The position numbers were made by a program, and so were the translations under genes. DNA of 64,000 nucleotides from Bog-756 sp963727075 (GTDB lineage Bacteria; Actinomycetota; Acidimicrobiia; Acidimicrobiales; RAAP-2). Below are positions 44,131 to 52,463 of this stretch, in pieces; position 1 is the stretch's first letter, and the number at the start of each line of letters is the position of its first letter. Where the stretch lies: the NCBI GenBank assembly GCA_963727075.1, contig CAVSET010000006.1, positions 682,001 through 746,000 on the forward strand, given 5' to 3'. The notes below the pieces were generated by a model. The model was given only the letters and a program-made list of their open reading frames with translations, was not told the DNA's origin and did no database searches.

Positions 44131-44898
44131 ATGATGCCGCTCGCCCTCACCGTGGTCGACGCCTTCACCGATCGTCCCTTCGCCGGCAACCCGGCAGCGG
44201 TGGCCGTGGTCGACACCTTTCCGCCCGATGAGGAGATGCAGGCGGTGGCGAGCGAGCTCAACCTGTCCGAGACGGCGTTCGCGGCGCCCCGACCCGACGG
44301 CCACTACGACTTGCGCTGGTTCACCCCGGCGGTCGAGGTCGACCTGTGCGGGCACGCCACGCTGGCCGCTGCTCACGTGCTCGGTCGAACGACCAGGTTC
44401 CACACCCGGAGCGGGATCCTCAGCTGTACCCGAGGCACGGACAGGATGATCGAGATGGACTTCCCCGCCGATCCTCCGGTGGCCGGCACCCCAACCACCG
44501 AGCTCCCCATCGCCGGCGTGCGCTGGTTCGGACACGGACGCTCCGACGTGCTGATGGAGCTCGGTGACGCTGAGGCGGTGCGCTCGTACCAACCTGACCT
44601 GGTCGGGCTCGCCGCCCTCGGCTCACGGGCGGTGGTCATCACCGCCGCCGGGGATGTCCCCGGAGTCGACTGTGTGAGCCGGGTGTTCGGTCCCAACGTG
44701 GGCATCCCCGAGGACCCGGTGACCGGATCGGCCCACTGCTGTCTCGCCGTCTTCTGGAGCCGGCGCACCGGGAAGGACCGGTTGGTCGGCCACCAGGTCT
44801 CCCGCCGCGGCGGGGTGGTCCACATGGGGTTGGACGGCGACCGGGTGGTGCTGGGTGGACACACGGTGACGGTGGCCACGGTCAGCTTGTCGGTGTGA
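44131..44898 (+). CDS. PhzF-family isomerase/epimerase
   Basis: 255 residues. LTVVDAFTDRPFAGNPAAVAVV, LNLSETAFAAP with the conserved Glu47 (catalytic in PhzF), RWFTPAVEVDLCGHATLAAAHVL, and in the C-terminal half VSRVFGPNVGIPEDPVTGSAHCCLAVFW. The two-lobed diaminopimelate-epimerase-like fold is clear. It is slightly short in the second half. Most such proteins have no known substrate, and there are no phenazine genes here. The start is MMP; either Met may be used. Confidence 0.9.
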   Translation: MMPLALTVVDAFTDRPFAGNPAAVAVVDTFPPDEEMQAVASELNLSETAFAAPRPDGHYDLRWFTPAVEVDLCGHATLAAAHVLGRTTRFHTRSGILSCTRGTDRMIEMDFPADPPVAGTPTTELPIAGVRWFGHGRSDVLMELGDAEAVRSYQPDLVGLAALGSRAVVITAAGDVPGVDCVSRVFGPNVGIPEDPVTGSAHCCLAVFWSRRTGKDRLVGHQVSRRGGVVHMGLDGDRVVLGGHTVTVATVSLSV

Positions 44899-44945
44899 CC
44901 AGGGGCGTCCGGACATTGGCCATGGCGCCCTCTAGCCTCGTCGGG

Positions 44946-45641
44946 ATGATCGAATCGCGCCGGGCCGGCGCCCGAGGGCCTCGTCGCACCACCGCCCTCG
45001 GCACCATCGGCGAGCTCACGGCCGGCGCCGTCCTGTTGGCCGTGACCGCGCTCGCCGGCTTGGCCTTCGTCCACCGTCCCTGGCCCAACCGGCTGGATGT
45101 CTGGGGCTACCAGGCATTCCCGGTCGACACCCACGCCCGGTGGGCGATCGACGCCGTACGCCTCGGCTCGGTGACCACGCTGCTGGTCGGCGTGCTGGCC
45201 GTCTTCGTCGTCGGTGTGGCCCGGGACTGGGTCCGGGCCGTCGCCGGCGCGCTGGCCCCGCTGGTGGCGGTCCTCATCGTGCAGGAGGTGGCCAAGCCGC
45301 TCGTGGGACGGCATCTGGGCTTGAGCGGCGCGGCCTCCTATCCGTCCGGCACGGTGGCCGCCGTGGCGGCGTTGGCCACCGCCGCCACCTTGGTGGTGCC
45401 GCGGCTCGGGCAACCGATCATGGCCATGGTGGGAGGCATCGCCACCGTAGTCACCTGTGCGGCGGTGATCGTCCTCCGCTGGCACTATCCCACCGACGCT
45501 CTCGGCGGGGTAGCCGTGGGTGTGGGTGCGGTCCTGACCCTCGACGCCGTCTTGCACCTGCCGTGGGCCGTGGCCGACCTGGTGCGACCTGCGGGGCGTG
45601 CCCGTCCCTCGGGGAACCGCGCCGCTCCCGCGCCCCTCTGA
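44946..45641 (+). CDS. PAP2-like membrane phosphatase family protein with altered motif
   Basis: 231 residues with five or six membrane helices. KPLVGRHLGL (motif 1), SYPSGTVAAVAAL (motif 2, PSGT where active enzymes have PSGH) and RWHYPTDALGGVAVG (motif 3, with the conserved R and H and HYPTD). The missing His of motif 2 removes the usual general acid, so the protein may be inactive, use another residue, or have a different task. PAP2 enzymes act on undecaprenyl diphosphate or phosphatidyl lipids at the membrane. It lies 48 bases after the PhzF-like gene. Confidence 0.8.
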   Translation: MIESRRAGARGPRRTTALGTIGELTAGAVLLAVTALAGLAFVHRPWPNRLDVWGYQAFPVDTHARWAIDAVRLGSVTTLLVGVLAVFVVGVARDWVRAVAGALAPLVAVLIVQEVAKPLVGRHLGLSGAASYPSGTVAAVAALATAATLVVPRLGQPIMAMVGGIATVVTCAAVIVLRWHYPTDALGGVAVGVGAVLTLDAVLHLPWAVADLVRPAGRARPSGNRAAPAPL

Positions 45642-45740
45642 CCCTCGCCGCCGGACGTCGCGCCCGGTGGACGACCGGACCGCCCTCCTGGTCGGCGCCG
45701 AGACCGATTCCTTGTGCGCCGGCCCCTGAACCGGCGCTCC

Positions 45741-45782
45741 CTCAGGACGCCTGGCGGCGGGCTCAGGACGCCTGGCGGCGGG
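45741..45782 (+). repeat. 21-bp perfect tandem duplication over the Ku stop codon
   Basis: CTCAGGACGCCTGGCGGCGGG occurs at 45741-45761 and 45762-45782. On the Ku strand the copy at 45762 encodes the last residues (RRQAS) and the stop; the second copy follows the stop as untranslated sequence. Confidence 0.95.
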
Positions 45783-46683
45783 GCTTCGGGGCGGCCTTCT
45801 TGGTGCGGGACAGGGCGGCGGGCTGGGCCGCCGTGCCCCTCCGGGTGGGACGCCGGGCCGGGGTGGGCCGGTCCTCGTCGCCCGTTCCGCCCGGTCCCTT
45901 CCGGCGGGCCTCGTCGATGCTGGCGCTCAGGGCCTCCATGAGGTCGACCACCTTGGTCCCGGGGCGCTCGGCGGCCACCGCTTCGACGATCTGGTGACCC
46001 TGGCGCTTCTCCTCGACGAGGGCCTGGACCTTCTCCCGGTGGGTGTCCTCGTAGCGGGTGGGGTCCCAGGCGCTCTCCATGGACTGGACCAGCAGCTCGG
46101 CCATGGCCGTCTCCTTGTCGGTGAGCTCGACGGCGTGGGGCAGGCCGGGCAGCTCCTGGTCGGGGCGGCGGATCTCGTCGGCGAAGTACAGGGTCTCGAG
46201 CACGAGGACCCGGTCGTCGGGGCGGATGGCGACCGGGTACTCCTTGTTGCGCATGACGAGGGTGCCGATGGCGATCTTTCGGGCCTGGTCCATGACCGAG
46301 CGCAGCAAGGCGTAGGCCTTCTCGGCCGCCTCCCCCTCGGGGGCGAGGTAGTAGGTGGCCCGGAAGTAGACCGGGTCGATGTCGGTGAGGTCGACGAAGT
46401 CGGTGACCTCGATGAGCTTGGAGCGCTCCGGCTCCGCCGCGGCCAGCTCCTCGTCGGAGAGGATGACGTACTCCCCGCCCCCGACGTCCACCCCCCGCAC
46501 GATGTCGTCGTTGGCCACCTCGGCCCCGGTCCGCTCGTTGACCTTCTTGTAGCGGATGCGGTCGGCCGTGCCCGCCTCGAACTGGTGGAAGCGGATGGTC
46601 TTCTCGGCCGTGGCCGGGTACAGGCCGACCGGGACGTTGACCAGGCCGAAGCTGAGCGAGCCCTTCCAGATGGTGCGTGCCAT
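45763..46683 (-). CDS. ku: bacterial Ku protein (non-homologous end joining)
   Basis: 306 residues from ATG 46683. ARTIWKGSLSFGLVNVPVGLYPATAEKTIRFHQ is the standard opening. The beta-barrel ring core extends to about residue 250 (RKIAIGTLVMRNKEYPVAIRP, LETLYFADEIR, YEDTHREKVQALVEEKRQG). A lysine/arginine/proline-rich tail (RRKGPGGTGD...RTKKAAPKPRRQAS) follows and probably contacts DNA. The Ku homodimer binds DNA ends and recruits LigD; no ligD is in this window. The last codons lie in a 21-bp tandem duplication. Confidence 0.96.
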   Translation of the reverse strand: MARTIWKGSLSFGLVNVPVGLYPATAEKTIRFHQFEAGTADRIRYKKVNERTGAEVANDDIVRGVDVGGGEYVILSDEELAAAEPERSKLIEVTDFVDLTDIDPVYFRATYYLAPEGEAAEKAYALLRSVMDQARKIAIGTLVMRNKEYPVAIRPDDRVLVLETLYFADEIRRPDQELPGLPHAVELTDKETAMAELLVQSMESAWDPTRYEDTHREKVQALVEEKRQGHQIVEAVAAERPGTKVVDLMEALSASIDEARRKGPGGTGDEDRPTPARRPTRRGTAAQPAALSRTKKAAPKPRRQAS

Positions 46684-46766
46684 GCCCCCTAGCTTTACCC
46701 AGGTCCGGCCCCCCTGACCACCACGGGTCCACCACCCTGGCACACCCCCTCGTCACACTGGCACCG

Positions 46767-47159
46767 ATGGCCCTCCGCCTGCACCGCCCCCTCGCCCCCG
46801 ACCCCACCGCCGCCACCCGTTTCGCCACCTCGGCCCTGGTCGGGCTGGCCACCTTCGGCGCCCGACCCCCGGGTGGCCCCGACCTCGCCCTCGAGCTGGG
46901 CCTTTCGGCCTGGATGCGCCGGGCCGGGGTCGGGGCCGAGGAGGCCGTCGGGGCCCTGTGGGCCCTCCGGGAGGCCGTGCTCGGGGCGGGCGAGGTCGAC
47001 CGGGGCCGAGAGCCCGTGCCCCTCACCGGTCGCGGCCCGAGACAGGACACCCTCACCCTCGCCTCCTACCTCGCCGACCTCCTCGCCCGGGTGGACGCCA
47101 CCGGCGGTGTCGACCACCCGGCCGTCGTGGCCCGGGCCACCGCCCGGCTCCACTCGTAG
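46767..47159 (+). CDS. hypothetical protein, alpha-helical, Ala/Arg-rich
   Basis: 130 residues. ATRFATSALVGLATFGARPPGGPDLALELGLSAWMRRAGVGAEEAVGALWALREAVLGAGEV and LASYLADLLARVDATGGVDHPAVVARATARLHS. It looks helical and soluble and I recognise no family. It is divergent from Ku with an 83-base gap, so both promoters must be there. Codon use is like its neighbours. Confidence 0.45.
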   Translation: MALRLHRPLAPDPTAATRFATSALVGLATFGARPPGGPDLALELGLSAWMRRAGVGAEEAVGALWALREAVLGAGEVDRGREPVPLTGRGPRQDTLTLASYLADLLARVDATGGVDHPAVVARATARLHS

Positions 47160-47202
47160 CCGTGGCGGGCGGGCTCGTGGGGGTGCTCGGGGAACAATCT
47201 CC

Positions 47203-49125
47203 CTACGGCAGGACCCGTCCGAGGTAGGGAGCGTCGCCGAAGGCGTAGAGGGCGCCGTCCACGCCCACCATGTAGTACCCGTTGCCGTCGAGCGACGGAG
47301 CCATGGTCCGGACCGGGGCCGACAGCGCCATTCCCCCCAGCGAGCCGAAGAACGGAGCATCGAACGAGAAGATGCCGCCGTCGGCCGCCACCAGCCGGTA
47401 CCCGCCACCACCCGGGTCAGCGGTTATCCCGACGACCGGCCTGTTCAGTCGGACCGATCCCATCGACCCATGGAACGGCACCGAAAACGAGAACACTCCA
47501 CCGTCTGCGCCGACCAGCCAGTACCCACCACCATCGGCCGAGGCTGCCATTCCCACGACCGGGGCGTTGAGACGGAAGCCTCCGGTCGAACCATGGAACG
47601 CGGCATCGCCGAACGAGAAGACGCCCCCGTCCTTGGCCACCAACCAATACCCGTGACCATCGGCGGTCGGGGTCATGCCGACGACGGGTGCGTTGAGTCG
47701 CAGCCCGCCGGTGGACCCGTAGAACTGGGCGTCACCAAAGCTGAACACACCACCGTCCGCGCCGAGCAGCCAATAGCCGTTGTGGTCCGGCGTCGCCACG
47801 ATGGCCACGATGGATGCGTTGAGCGGAGCGCCCATCGACCCGTAGAACTGGGCGCCGCCGAACGACCGAACCTGACCGGCCGAATCGACCAGCCAGTACC
47901 CCGGACATCCGGCCGGGCCGGTGGTGGCGGCGACCGCCACCACAAAACCGGACCCGATCTGGTTGGCGTCGACACCGCACCCTGTGCTGGACACCAGGGC
48001 ATGGACGAAGCCGCTCGGACCTCCATAGGCGTCCCCATAGCGTTGGAGCTGGGGCGTCACGTAGGTGCCCTCGGTGATCTCGTTCCAGGAGATGAGCAGC
48101 CAACCCTGCGGATCACCGGAGGCATTGCCCTGGTAGAGGGCCCGGAGGGTGGCGCCGTTGTTGCGGGGGATACAGCCGGTGGACCCGTCCAGCTGGCGGT
48201 CGAACCCGGGAGACAGTGGGGCGAAGTACTTCTTGCCCTCGGAATGCAAGGTGGCGGCCAGGGTGTCCAGCTGTTGGAAGCTCTGGCTGTTGGTCCACGG
48301 GTTCTGGCTGGACCAGTAGGGACTGTCCGCATCGAAGTACTGGGCGACGGTCGAGTTCCACTGGTTCCATTGGTATCCCCCGACGAAGTACCAGGCCGAC
48401 CGGAACTGACTGCTGATGGCAGCCACCACCGGCGTCGAGTACTTGTACGACCCCACCCAGATGAACGTCGGTTTGCCGTCGTTGCTCCGATCAAAGGCGG
48501 GATTGCCGCCGTATTGACTGGTCAGATAGGACAGGTCGCCGTTGATGGCCGGCTGAGTGAGGCCGGTGGACGCGGCCTCGTAGGACAGCCAGAGATGGAA
48601 GTTGTGGCCGGCCGCCTGGGCCTGGTCGACGGCCTGGACCAGACTGTCGAGCCGCTGGTTCTGGCCGCTCGAGGTCGGTGTCTGCGAAGGAGAGCCGGTG
48701 CCGTACCAGTCGACGGCGAAGCCGGTGAGTCCGGCCGCGATGGCACTCTGCACGTCGTAGGCGATCTGGAACGGATCGTCCTGGGTGAACAACGTGGCCG
48801 GAACATCCGTCTCGACGTTCCCGGGGTAGAGGCTGGTGGGGTTGCACCCGTTTGCGTCCAGCACGGCCGGTACGGGCAGCGGCGACTGACCGTACGGGTA
48901 GTTCCCACCGAGGTTGTGTTGCCAATGTTGAGTGTCCCACCAGAGGTAGTAGTAGGCGTACATGCCCTCTTGGGAGTACGGGAGCGACCCGGCGACGGTC
49001 GGGGTGGTCCCCGACGACGAGGTCTGCGCGGCAACGTGGACGACGAGCGCCGACGCTCCTGCGACGATAGTGGCGGCGATCAGGCTGAGTTTGATGACGA
49101 GATGACGTTCACGCAGACGTCTCAT
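47203..49125 (-). CDS. secreted GH99/GH71-like glycoside hydrolase with six acidimicrobial-type repeats
   Basis: 640 residues. ATG 49125 has AAGGAG at correct spacing, then RRLRERHLVIKLSLIAATIVAGASALVV (signal or anchor) and a Ser/Thr linker. Residues about 45-385 form a TIM-barrel-like domain: GMYAYYYLWWDTQHWQHN, TGFAVDWYGTGS, FIWVGSYKYS and LLISWNEITEGTYVTPQLQ (the WNExxEG catalytic block of GH99/GH71-like enzymes). The C-terminal 250 residues are five full repeats and one half of about 41 residues (GYWLVxxDGGVFSFGDAxFxGS), probably a beta-propeller for binding. It is likely to cut alpha-mannan or alpha-glucan outside the cell; the substrate is inferred. Confidence 0.82.
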   Translation of the reverse strand: MRRLRERHLVIKLSLIAATIVAGASALVVHVAAQTSSSGTTPTVAGSLPYSQEGMYAYYYLWWDTQHWQHNLGGNYPYGQSPLPVPAVLDANGCNPTSLYPGNVETDVPATLFTQDDPFQIAYDVQSAIAAGLTGFAVDWYGTGSPSQTPTSSGQNQRLDSLVQAVDQAQAAGHNFHLWLSYEAASTGLTQPAINGDLSYLTSQYGGNPAFDRSNDGKPTFIWVGSYKYSTPVVAAISSQFRSAWYFVGGYQWNQWNSTVAQYFDADSPYWSSQNPWTNSQSFQQLDTLAATLHSEGKKYFAPLSPGFDRQLDGSTGCIPRNNGATLRALYQGNASGDPQGWLLISWNEITEGTYVTPQLQRYGDAYGGPSGFVHALVSSTGCGVDANQIGSGFVVAVAATTGPAGCPGYWLVDSAGQVRSFGGAQFYGSMGAPLNASIVAIVATPDHNGYWLLGADGGVFSFGDAQFYGSTGGLRLNAPVVGMTPTADGHGYWLVAKDGGVFSFGDAAFHGSTGGFRLNAPVVGMAASADGGGYWLVGADGGVFSFSVPFHGSMGSVRLNRPVVGITADPGGGGYRLVAADGGIFSFDAPFFGSLGGMALSAPVRTMAPSLDGNGYYMVGVDGALYAFGDAPYLGRVLP

Positions 49126-49687
49126 GCAGCTCCTTGCCCCCCGGCGAGTGGGCTCCGACGACCCTAGTTTCTTCGGCTGTTGCCCTTTTCCGCTGAAGCA
49201 GATTCTGGTGCCCCGGCCCATCGATGAAATGGCTGAAAGGGAGCGAAGCTCCAGGTGGCCGACTCGTCTCTTGGTTCTGAGGCCGCAAATTGGAGGCGCG
49301 TCTCGAAGCGACGGAACGGGGCGGGTGCCTCTCGTTTCGAGCAGCCACCCCCCGGAGTGCTCGATCCCCGAGGGAGGCCCGTTCACAGGTCAGGGATCGG
49401 GTACCCGCTCACCGTAGGTTCGGTGAACTCGTCTTCACGATCCCGACCGGCATCGGCCCAGCACGCCAACGGGTGGCTGCTCCGGGCACCACTCCGTCGA
49501 CGTGCTGGTACTGCCCCACCGTCCCGCGGTCGTTGACCCTGCCCACCATTCCGGGGCCCGTCACATCAGATCGCGCCCGGCTGAGGGCAACATTGGACGA
49601 GGCTAAGAATCGGCTAAATCCGCCGTCGTGAGCTCACCGTCGGCGGTCGGAGCCCTCGGGATGCCGACCCACGAGGACCGGGTGGCC
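49126..49687. other. intergenic region upstream of the GH99-like gene
   Basis: 562 bases, less GC-rich than its surroundings near 49150-49260. An imperfect hairpin lies at 49171-49198 (CTTC...GAAG, CGG/CCG) about 45-75 bases before the start, in what should be the 5' leader. No open frame looks like protein. It must hold the promoter of the GH99-like gene. Confidence 0.4.
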
Positions 49688-49876
49688 CTAGGAGTCCGCA
49701 CCCCCAAGCTCCTCGGACTCCTCTTGCACGGCTTCCTCCTCCATCCTTCGGAACTCGGAGGCCGTGAACCGGCACGGAACCCTGCATTGCTTGTGACACA
49801 TCGTGCATCGGTACTCCTCGCGGAGCTTCGCCACGGCAACCGAGTCCCAATGGCTCGTGTGAGGATGCGCGGCCAT
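49688..49876 (-). CDS. possible small Cys-rich protein
   Basis: 62 residues. LREEYRCTMCHKQCRVPCRFTASEFRRMEEEAVQEES has Cys spaced CxxC-x3-C-x3-C, which could bind zinc, followed by an acidic helix. Amino acid composition and G/C at third positions (about 80 %) are more protein-like than in shadow frames. There is no homology I recognise and no clear ribosome binding site, and overlapping frames on both strands compete with it. Confidence 0.35.
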   Translation of the reverse strand: MAAHPHTSHWDSVAVAKLREEYRCTMCHKQCRVPCRFTASEFRRMEEEAVQEESEELGGADS

Positions 49877-50061
49877 GACCCAGGATCGACGGATCCTGGT
49901 CGAATCTTGACCCGATACGAATCGTGACCAGCTACTTGGCCTGTCCGGACGTTGGCCCGATCGGTGGCCCCGAGCTCAACGCCGCAACCCGAAGGCTCGA
50001 CGGGTAGGCGGCGCCAGACAAGCGAGACTGTGGCCAGCTACCCACGTCAGGAGGCCGGTGC

Positions 50062-50520
50062 ATGCCAGAGAGATCGATCTACGACTATGTCCCGCACGAG
50101 CGGACGAAGGAGAAGCTCGACCGTGCATCAACTCCGGTGCGGGTGAGCGAGCAGCTGCCCCATGGGAGCCCGTCAGCCCGGTTCAACTCCTGGTTCGCGG
50201 TCAAGGTGACGACCGGCGTCGGGACGATGTGGTGCGCCTATGCCTTCGCCGGCCTGGCGTTGGTGAGCCTCCCCTCGGCCATAAGGTCGGGCAATGAGGT
50301 CACGCTCGTCTCCTGGATATCCCAGACCTTCCTGCAGTTGGTGCTGCTGTCGGTGATCATCGTCGGCCAGAACGTTCTGGCCGCCGCGGCCGACAAACGA
50401 GCCGAGGCCACTTACAACGATGCCGACGCGGTCCTCCACGAAGCAGTCAAGATCCAGCACCACCTCTTGGCTCAGGACAGGATTCTCGAACGCCTGAGCC
50501 GTGAGTCGGAAGGCTCGTAG
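50062..50520 (+). CDS. conserved small membrane protein
   Basis: 152 residues. An N-terminal soluble part (YDYVPHERTKEKLDR), then FNSWFAVKVTTGVGTMWCAYAFAGLALVSLPSAI and QTFLQLVLLSVIIVGQNVLAAAADKRAEATYNDADAVLHEAVKIQHHLLAQD. Two membrane helices sit in the middle, and the long C-terminal cytoplasmic helix may form a coiled coil. This pattern recurs in many bacterial hypothetical membrane proteins. The function is unknown. The ATG follows GGAGGCCGGTG. A 17-bp triple repeat begins 13 bases after the stop. Confidence 0.75.
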   Translation: MPERSIYDYVPHERTKEKLDRASTPVRVSEQLPHGSPSARFNSWFAVKVTTGVGTMWCAYAFAGLALVSLPSAIRSGNEVTLVSWISQTFLQLVLLSVIIVGQNVLAAAADKRAEATYNDADAVLHEAVKIQHHLLAQDRILERLSRESEGS

Positions 50521-50533
50521 GCCGGCCCTGCCC

Positions 50534-50584
50534 GGGTTGCCGGCCGAGCCGAGTTGCCGGCCGAGCCGGGTTGCCGGCCGAGCC
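50534..50584 (+). repeat. 17-bp tandem repeat x3
   Basis: GGGTTGCCGGCCGAGCC three times in a row (second copy GAGTTGCC...). It sits just after the stop of the membrane protein gene and upstream of the CsoR promoter. Each unit contains GCCGGC, so hairpins between copies are possible and may end transcription. Confidence 0.9.
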
Positions 50585-50750
50585 GGGCGTGCCTGACCCT
50601 GGGCCGGATCGCCCTGAGCCGACTTCCCCTGGTGACGGTTATCGAGCCGCGGTCACCGGTAGCCGACCCGGCAACGTTGGCGAACACGGTCCGCACCTGC
50701 CGGCGTCACGCCGGTGGTGGTGCCACGGGCGCCGGGGTGCTACTCTGTCA

Positions 50751-50769
50751 TATACATCTAGGGGGTATA
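50751..50769. promoter_or_regulatory. CsoR-type operator
   Basis: TATACATCTAGGGGGTATA. The right half GGGGGTATA and the outer TATAC match the known CsoR operator core (TATACCCcc...GGGGGTATA); the left half is imperfect. It lies just before the csoR ribosome binding site and ATG and overlaps a TATA-like -10 region, so binding would block RNA polymerase. This fits autoregulation of the csoR-permease operon. Confidence 0.75.
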
Positions 50770-50772
50770 GGT

Positions 50773-51081
50773 ATGACAGCCACAACCGCGGCATCCTCAG
50801 CACCTGGCTACACGGAGGACAAGGCGCTGGTACTCAAGCGACTCCGGCGCATCGAGGGTCAGGTCCGGGGCCTCCAGCGCATGGTTGAGGAGGATCGCTA
50901 CTGCATCAACGTGCTCGAGCAGGTGGCGGCGGCCACCTCCGCGCTCCAGTCGGTGGCGCTCCTGCTTCTCGACGAACACCTCGCCCACTGTGTCTCGGAC
51001 TCAGTGGGCCTCGGAGGGGATGAGGCGCAAGCCAAGCTGGCCGAAGCGTCGGCGGCCATCGCTCGTCTGGTGCGCTCATGA
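50773..51081 (+). CDS. csoR: CsoR-type copper-sensing repressor
   Basis: 102 residues, all-helical. KALVLKRLRRIEGQVRGLQRMVEEDRYC is the DUF156 opening. The copper-binding set is C44, H69 and C73 (RYC44; LLLDEH69LAHC73), with the same 25- and 4-residue spacing as C36/H61/C65 of M. tuberculosis CsoR, and Y43 matches Y35. This supports Cu(I) rather than nickel or formaldehyde sensing. The apo-protein represses and Cu(I) releases it from DNA. ATG 50773 lies four bases after the operator, and the stop overlaps the permease ATG (ATGA). Confidence 0.93.
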   Translation: MTATTAASSAPGYTEDKALVLKRLRRIEGQVRGLQRMVEEDRYCINVLEQVAAATSALQSVALLLLDEHLAHCVSDSVGLGGDEAQAKLAEASAAIARLVRS

Positions 51082-52400
51082 GCGGAGCTTTGCTCGCCAA
51101 CCTCCAGGTGTTCACTGACATCGGGCGGAGCCTCCGCGAGGGCTTCTTCATGTTCTGGGAGACCCTGTGGCCCCTCATCTTGGGTTTTGGGCTGTCCGGG
51201 GCAGTTCAGGCCTTCGTGTCGCGGGAGTCGATGCAGAGGAAGATGGGTGACCACGGTCCGGCCTCGATCGCCCGGGCCAGCGGCTACGGGATGGTCTCCT
51301 CCTCCTGTTCCTACGCCGCCTCGGCCATGTCCAAGTCCCTCTTCGTCAAGGGCGCAGACTTCGTAGCGTCGTTGGTATTCATGTTCGCCTCGACCAACCT
51401 GGTCCTCGAGCTGGGCATTGTCCTCGTCGTGCTCATGGGCTGGCAGTTCGCCGCCGCCGAGTTCGTCGGTGGGGCGATCATGATCGTGCTGCTGGCCGTG
51501 CTCGGAGGGCTGTGGTTCCGAGGACGGTCGATCGCCCGGGCCAGGGAGCACTTGGCGGCCGAGTCCACCTCGGGCCACCAGCACGGTCCCCCAGAGAACC
51601 CACAGCTCGAGAACGAGCCCTGGTCCACCAAGCTCCGCAGCAAGGCCGGTTGGGCGGGCGCGGCCACCTACACGATGGCTGACCTCACCATGCTCCGCCG
51701 GGAGCTGGTTATCGGCTATAGCGTGGCCGGGTTCCTGGCCGTGTTGGTCCCAACTCACGTGTGGAACGTGGTGTTCATCCACGGTCACGGGTTCTGGACC
51801 AGCCTCGAGAATGTCATCGTGGGCCCGTTCATAGCCATCATCAGCTTCGTATGCTCGATCGGCAACGTGCCGCTGGCCGCGGCACTATGGCACGGCGGGA
51901 TCTCCTTCGGTGGCGTGATCTCGTTCATCTTCGCCGACCTGATCGCCCTCCCCCTGCTGCTGATCTACCGGCGGTACTACGGGACGCAGCTCACCCTTCG
52001 GATGCTGGCCCTGTTCTGGGCGGTAATGGCCACCGCCGGTCTGATCACCGAAGGGATCTTCGGGGCGTTCGGCGTGATCCCCACGACCCGGCCGGCCACT
52101 GTGGCCCCAGCCCACTTCGAGTGGAACTACACCACCTTTCTCAACATCGTCTTCCTGGCCCTTTTCGGCCTCCTCTACTGGACCTACCGGAATCGGGAGC
52201 GTTTCGGTGATGCCGGCGGTGGCCATGCCCTCGACCCGGTATGCGGGATGCAGGTCCAGACGACAAACGCCCCGGCGTCCCTCGTGCACGAAGGACATCT
52301 CGTCTACTTCTGCTCTGACCATTGCCGACGCCGGTTCGAGGCCAGCCCGGATCGGCGCGTCGAGCCCGCCAGCCCGCATCACGAGGCTGTCGACCACTGA
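51078..52400 (+). CDS. ArsP/UPF0718-type permease with C-terminal YHS metal-binding domain
   Basis: 440 residues. Two homologous membrane halves: LILGFGLSGAVQAFVSR, SSSCSYAASAMSKSLFVKGADFVASLVFMFASTNLVLELGIVLVVL and, after a His-rich loop (STSGHQHGPPEN), VGPFIAIISFVCSIGNVPLAAALWHGGISFGGVISFIFADLIALPL. This is the PF03773-like (DUF318) permease fold, whose best-known member ArsP exports trivalent organoarsenicals. The last 50 residues, DPVCGMQVQTTNAPASLVHEGHLVYFCSDHCRRRFEASP, are a YHS/TRASH domain, as found on copper ATPases. Coupling to csoR points to copper or another soft metal as cargo or signal. This is inferred. Confidence 0.85.
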   Translation: MSGALLANLQVFTDIGRSLREGFFMFWETLWPLILGFGLSGAVQAFVSRESMQRKMGDHGPASIARASGYGMVSSSCSYAASAMSKSLFVKGADFVASLVFMFASTNLVLELGIVLVVLMGWQFAAAEFVGGAIMIVLLAVLGGLWFRGRSIARAREHLAAESTSGHQHGPPENPQLENEPWSTKLRSKAGWAGAATYTMADLTMLRRELVIGYSVAGFLAVLVPTHVWNVVFIHGHGFWTSLENVIVGPFIAIISFVCSIGNVPLAAALWHGGISFGGVISFIFADLIALPLLLIYRRYYGTQLTLRMLALFWAVMATAGLITEGIFGAFGVIPTTRPATVAPAHFEWNYTTFLNIVFLALFGLLYWTYRNRERFGDAGGGHALDPVCGMQVQTTNAPASLVHEGHLVYFCSDHCRRRFEASPDRRVEPASPHHEAVDH

Positions 52401-52425
52401 GACCCACTGAGACTCGCTGAGACCA
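52396..52425 (+). repeat. 10-bp tandem repeat x3 over the permease stop codon
   Basis: ACTGAGACCC, ACTGAGACTC, GCTGAGACCA. The first copy contains the TGA stop of the permease gene. The unit is not a multiple of three. Confidence 0.8.
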
Positions 52426-52463
52426 ACCCGCATACCACTACTACGGCAACGGAGACGATCGTC

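Noticed and set aside
49126..49300. Cyclic di-GMP or cyclic di-AMP riboswitch in the leader of the GH99-like gene (and of the SGNH gene at 59.4 kb)
   Set aside because: Some purine-rich stretches (GGGCAACAGCC, GGGACGGCCAAACC) recall such RNAs, but the conserved core sequences and pairing could not be matched. A covariance-model search would be needed.
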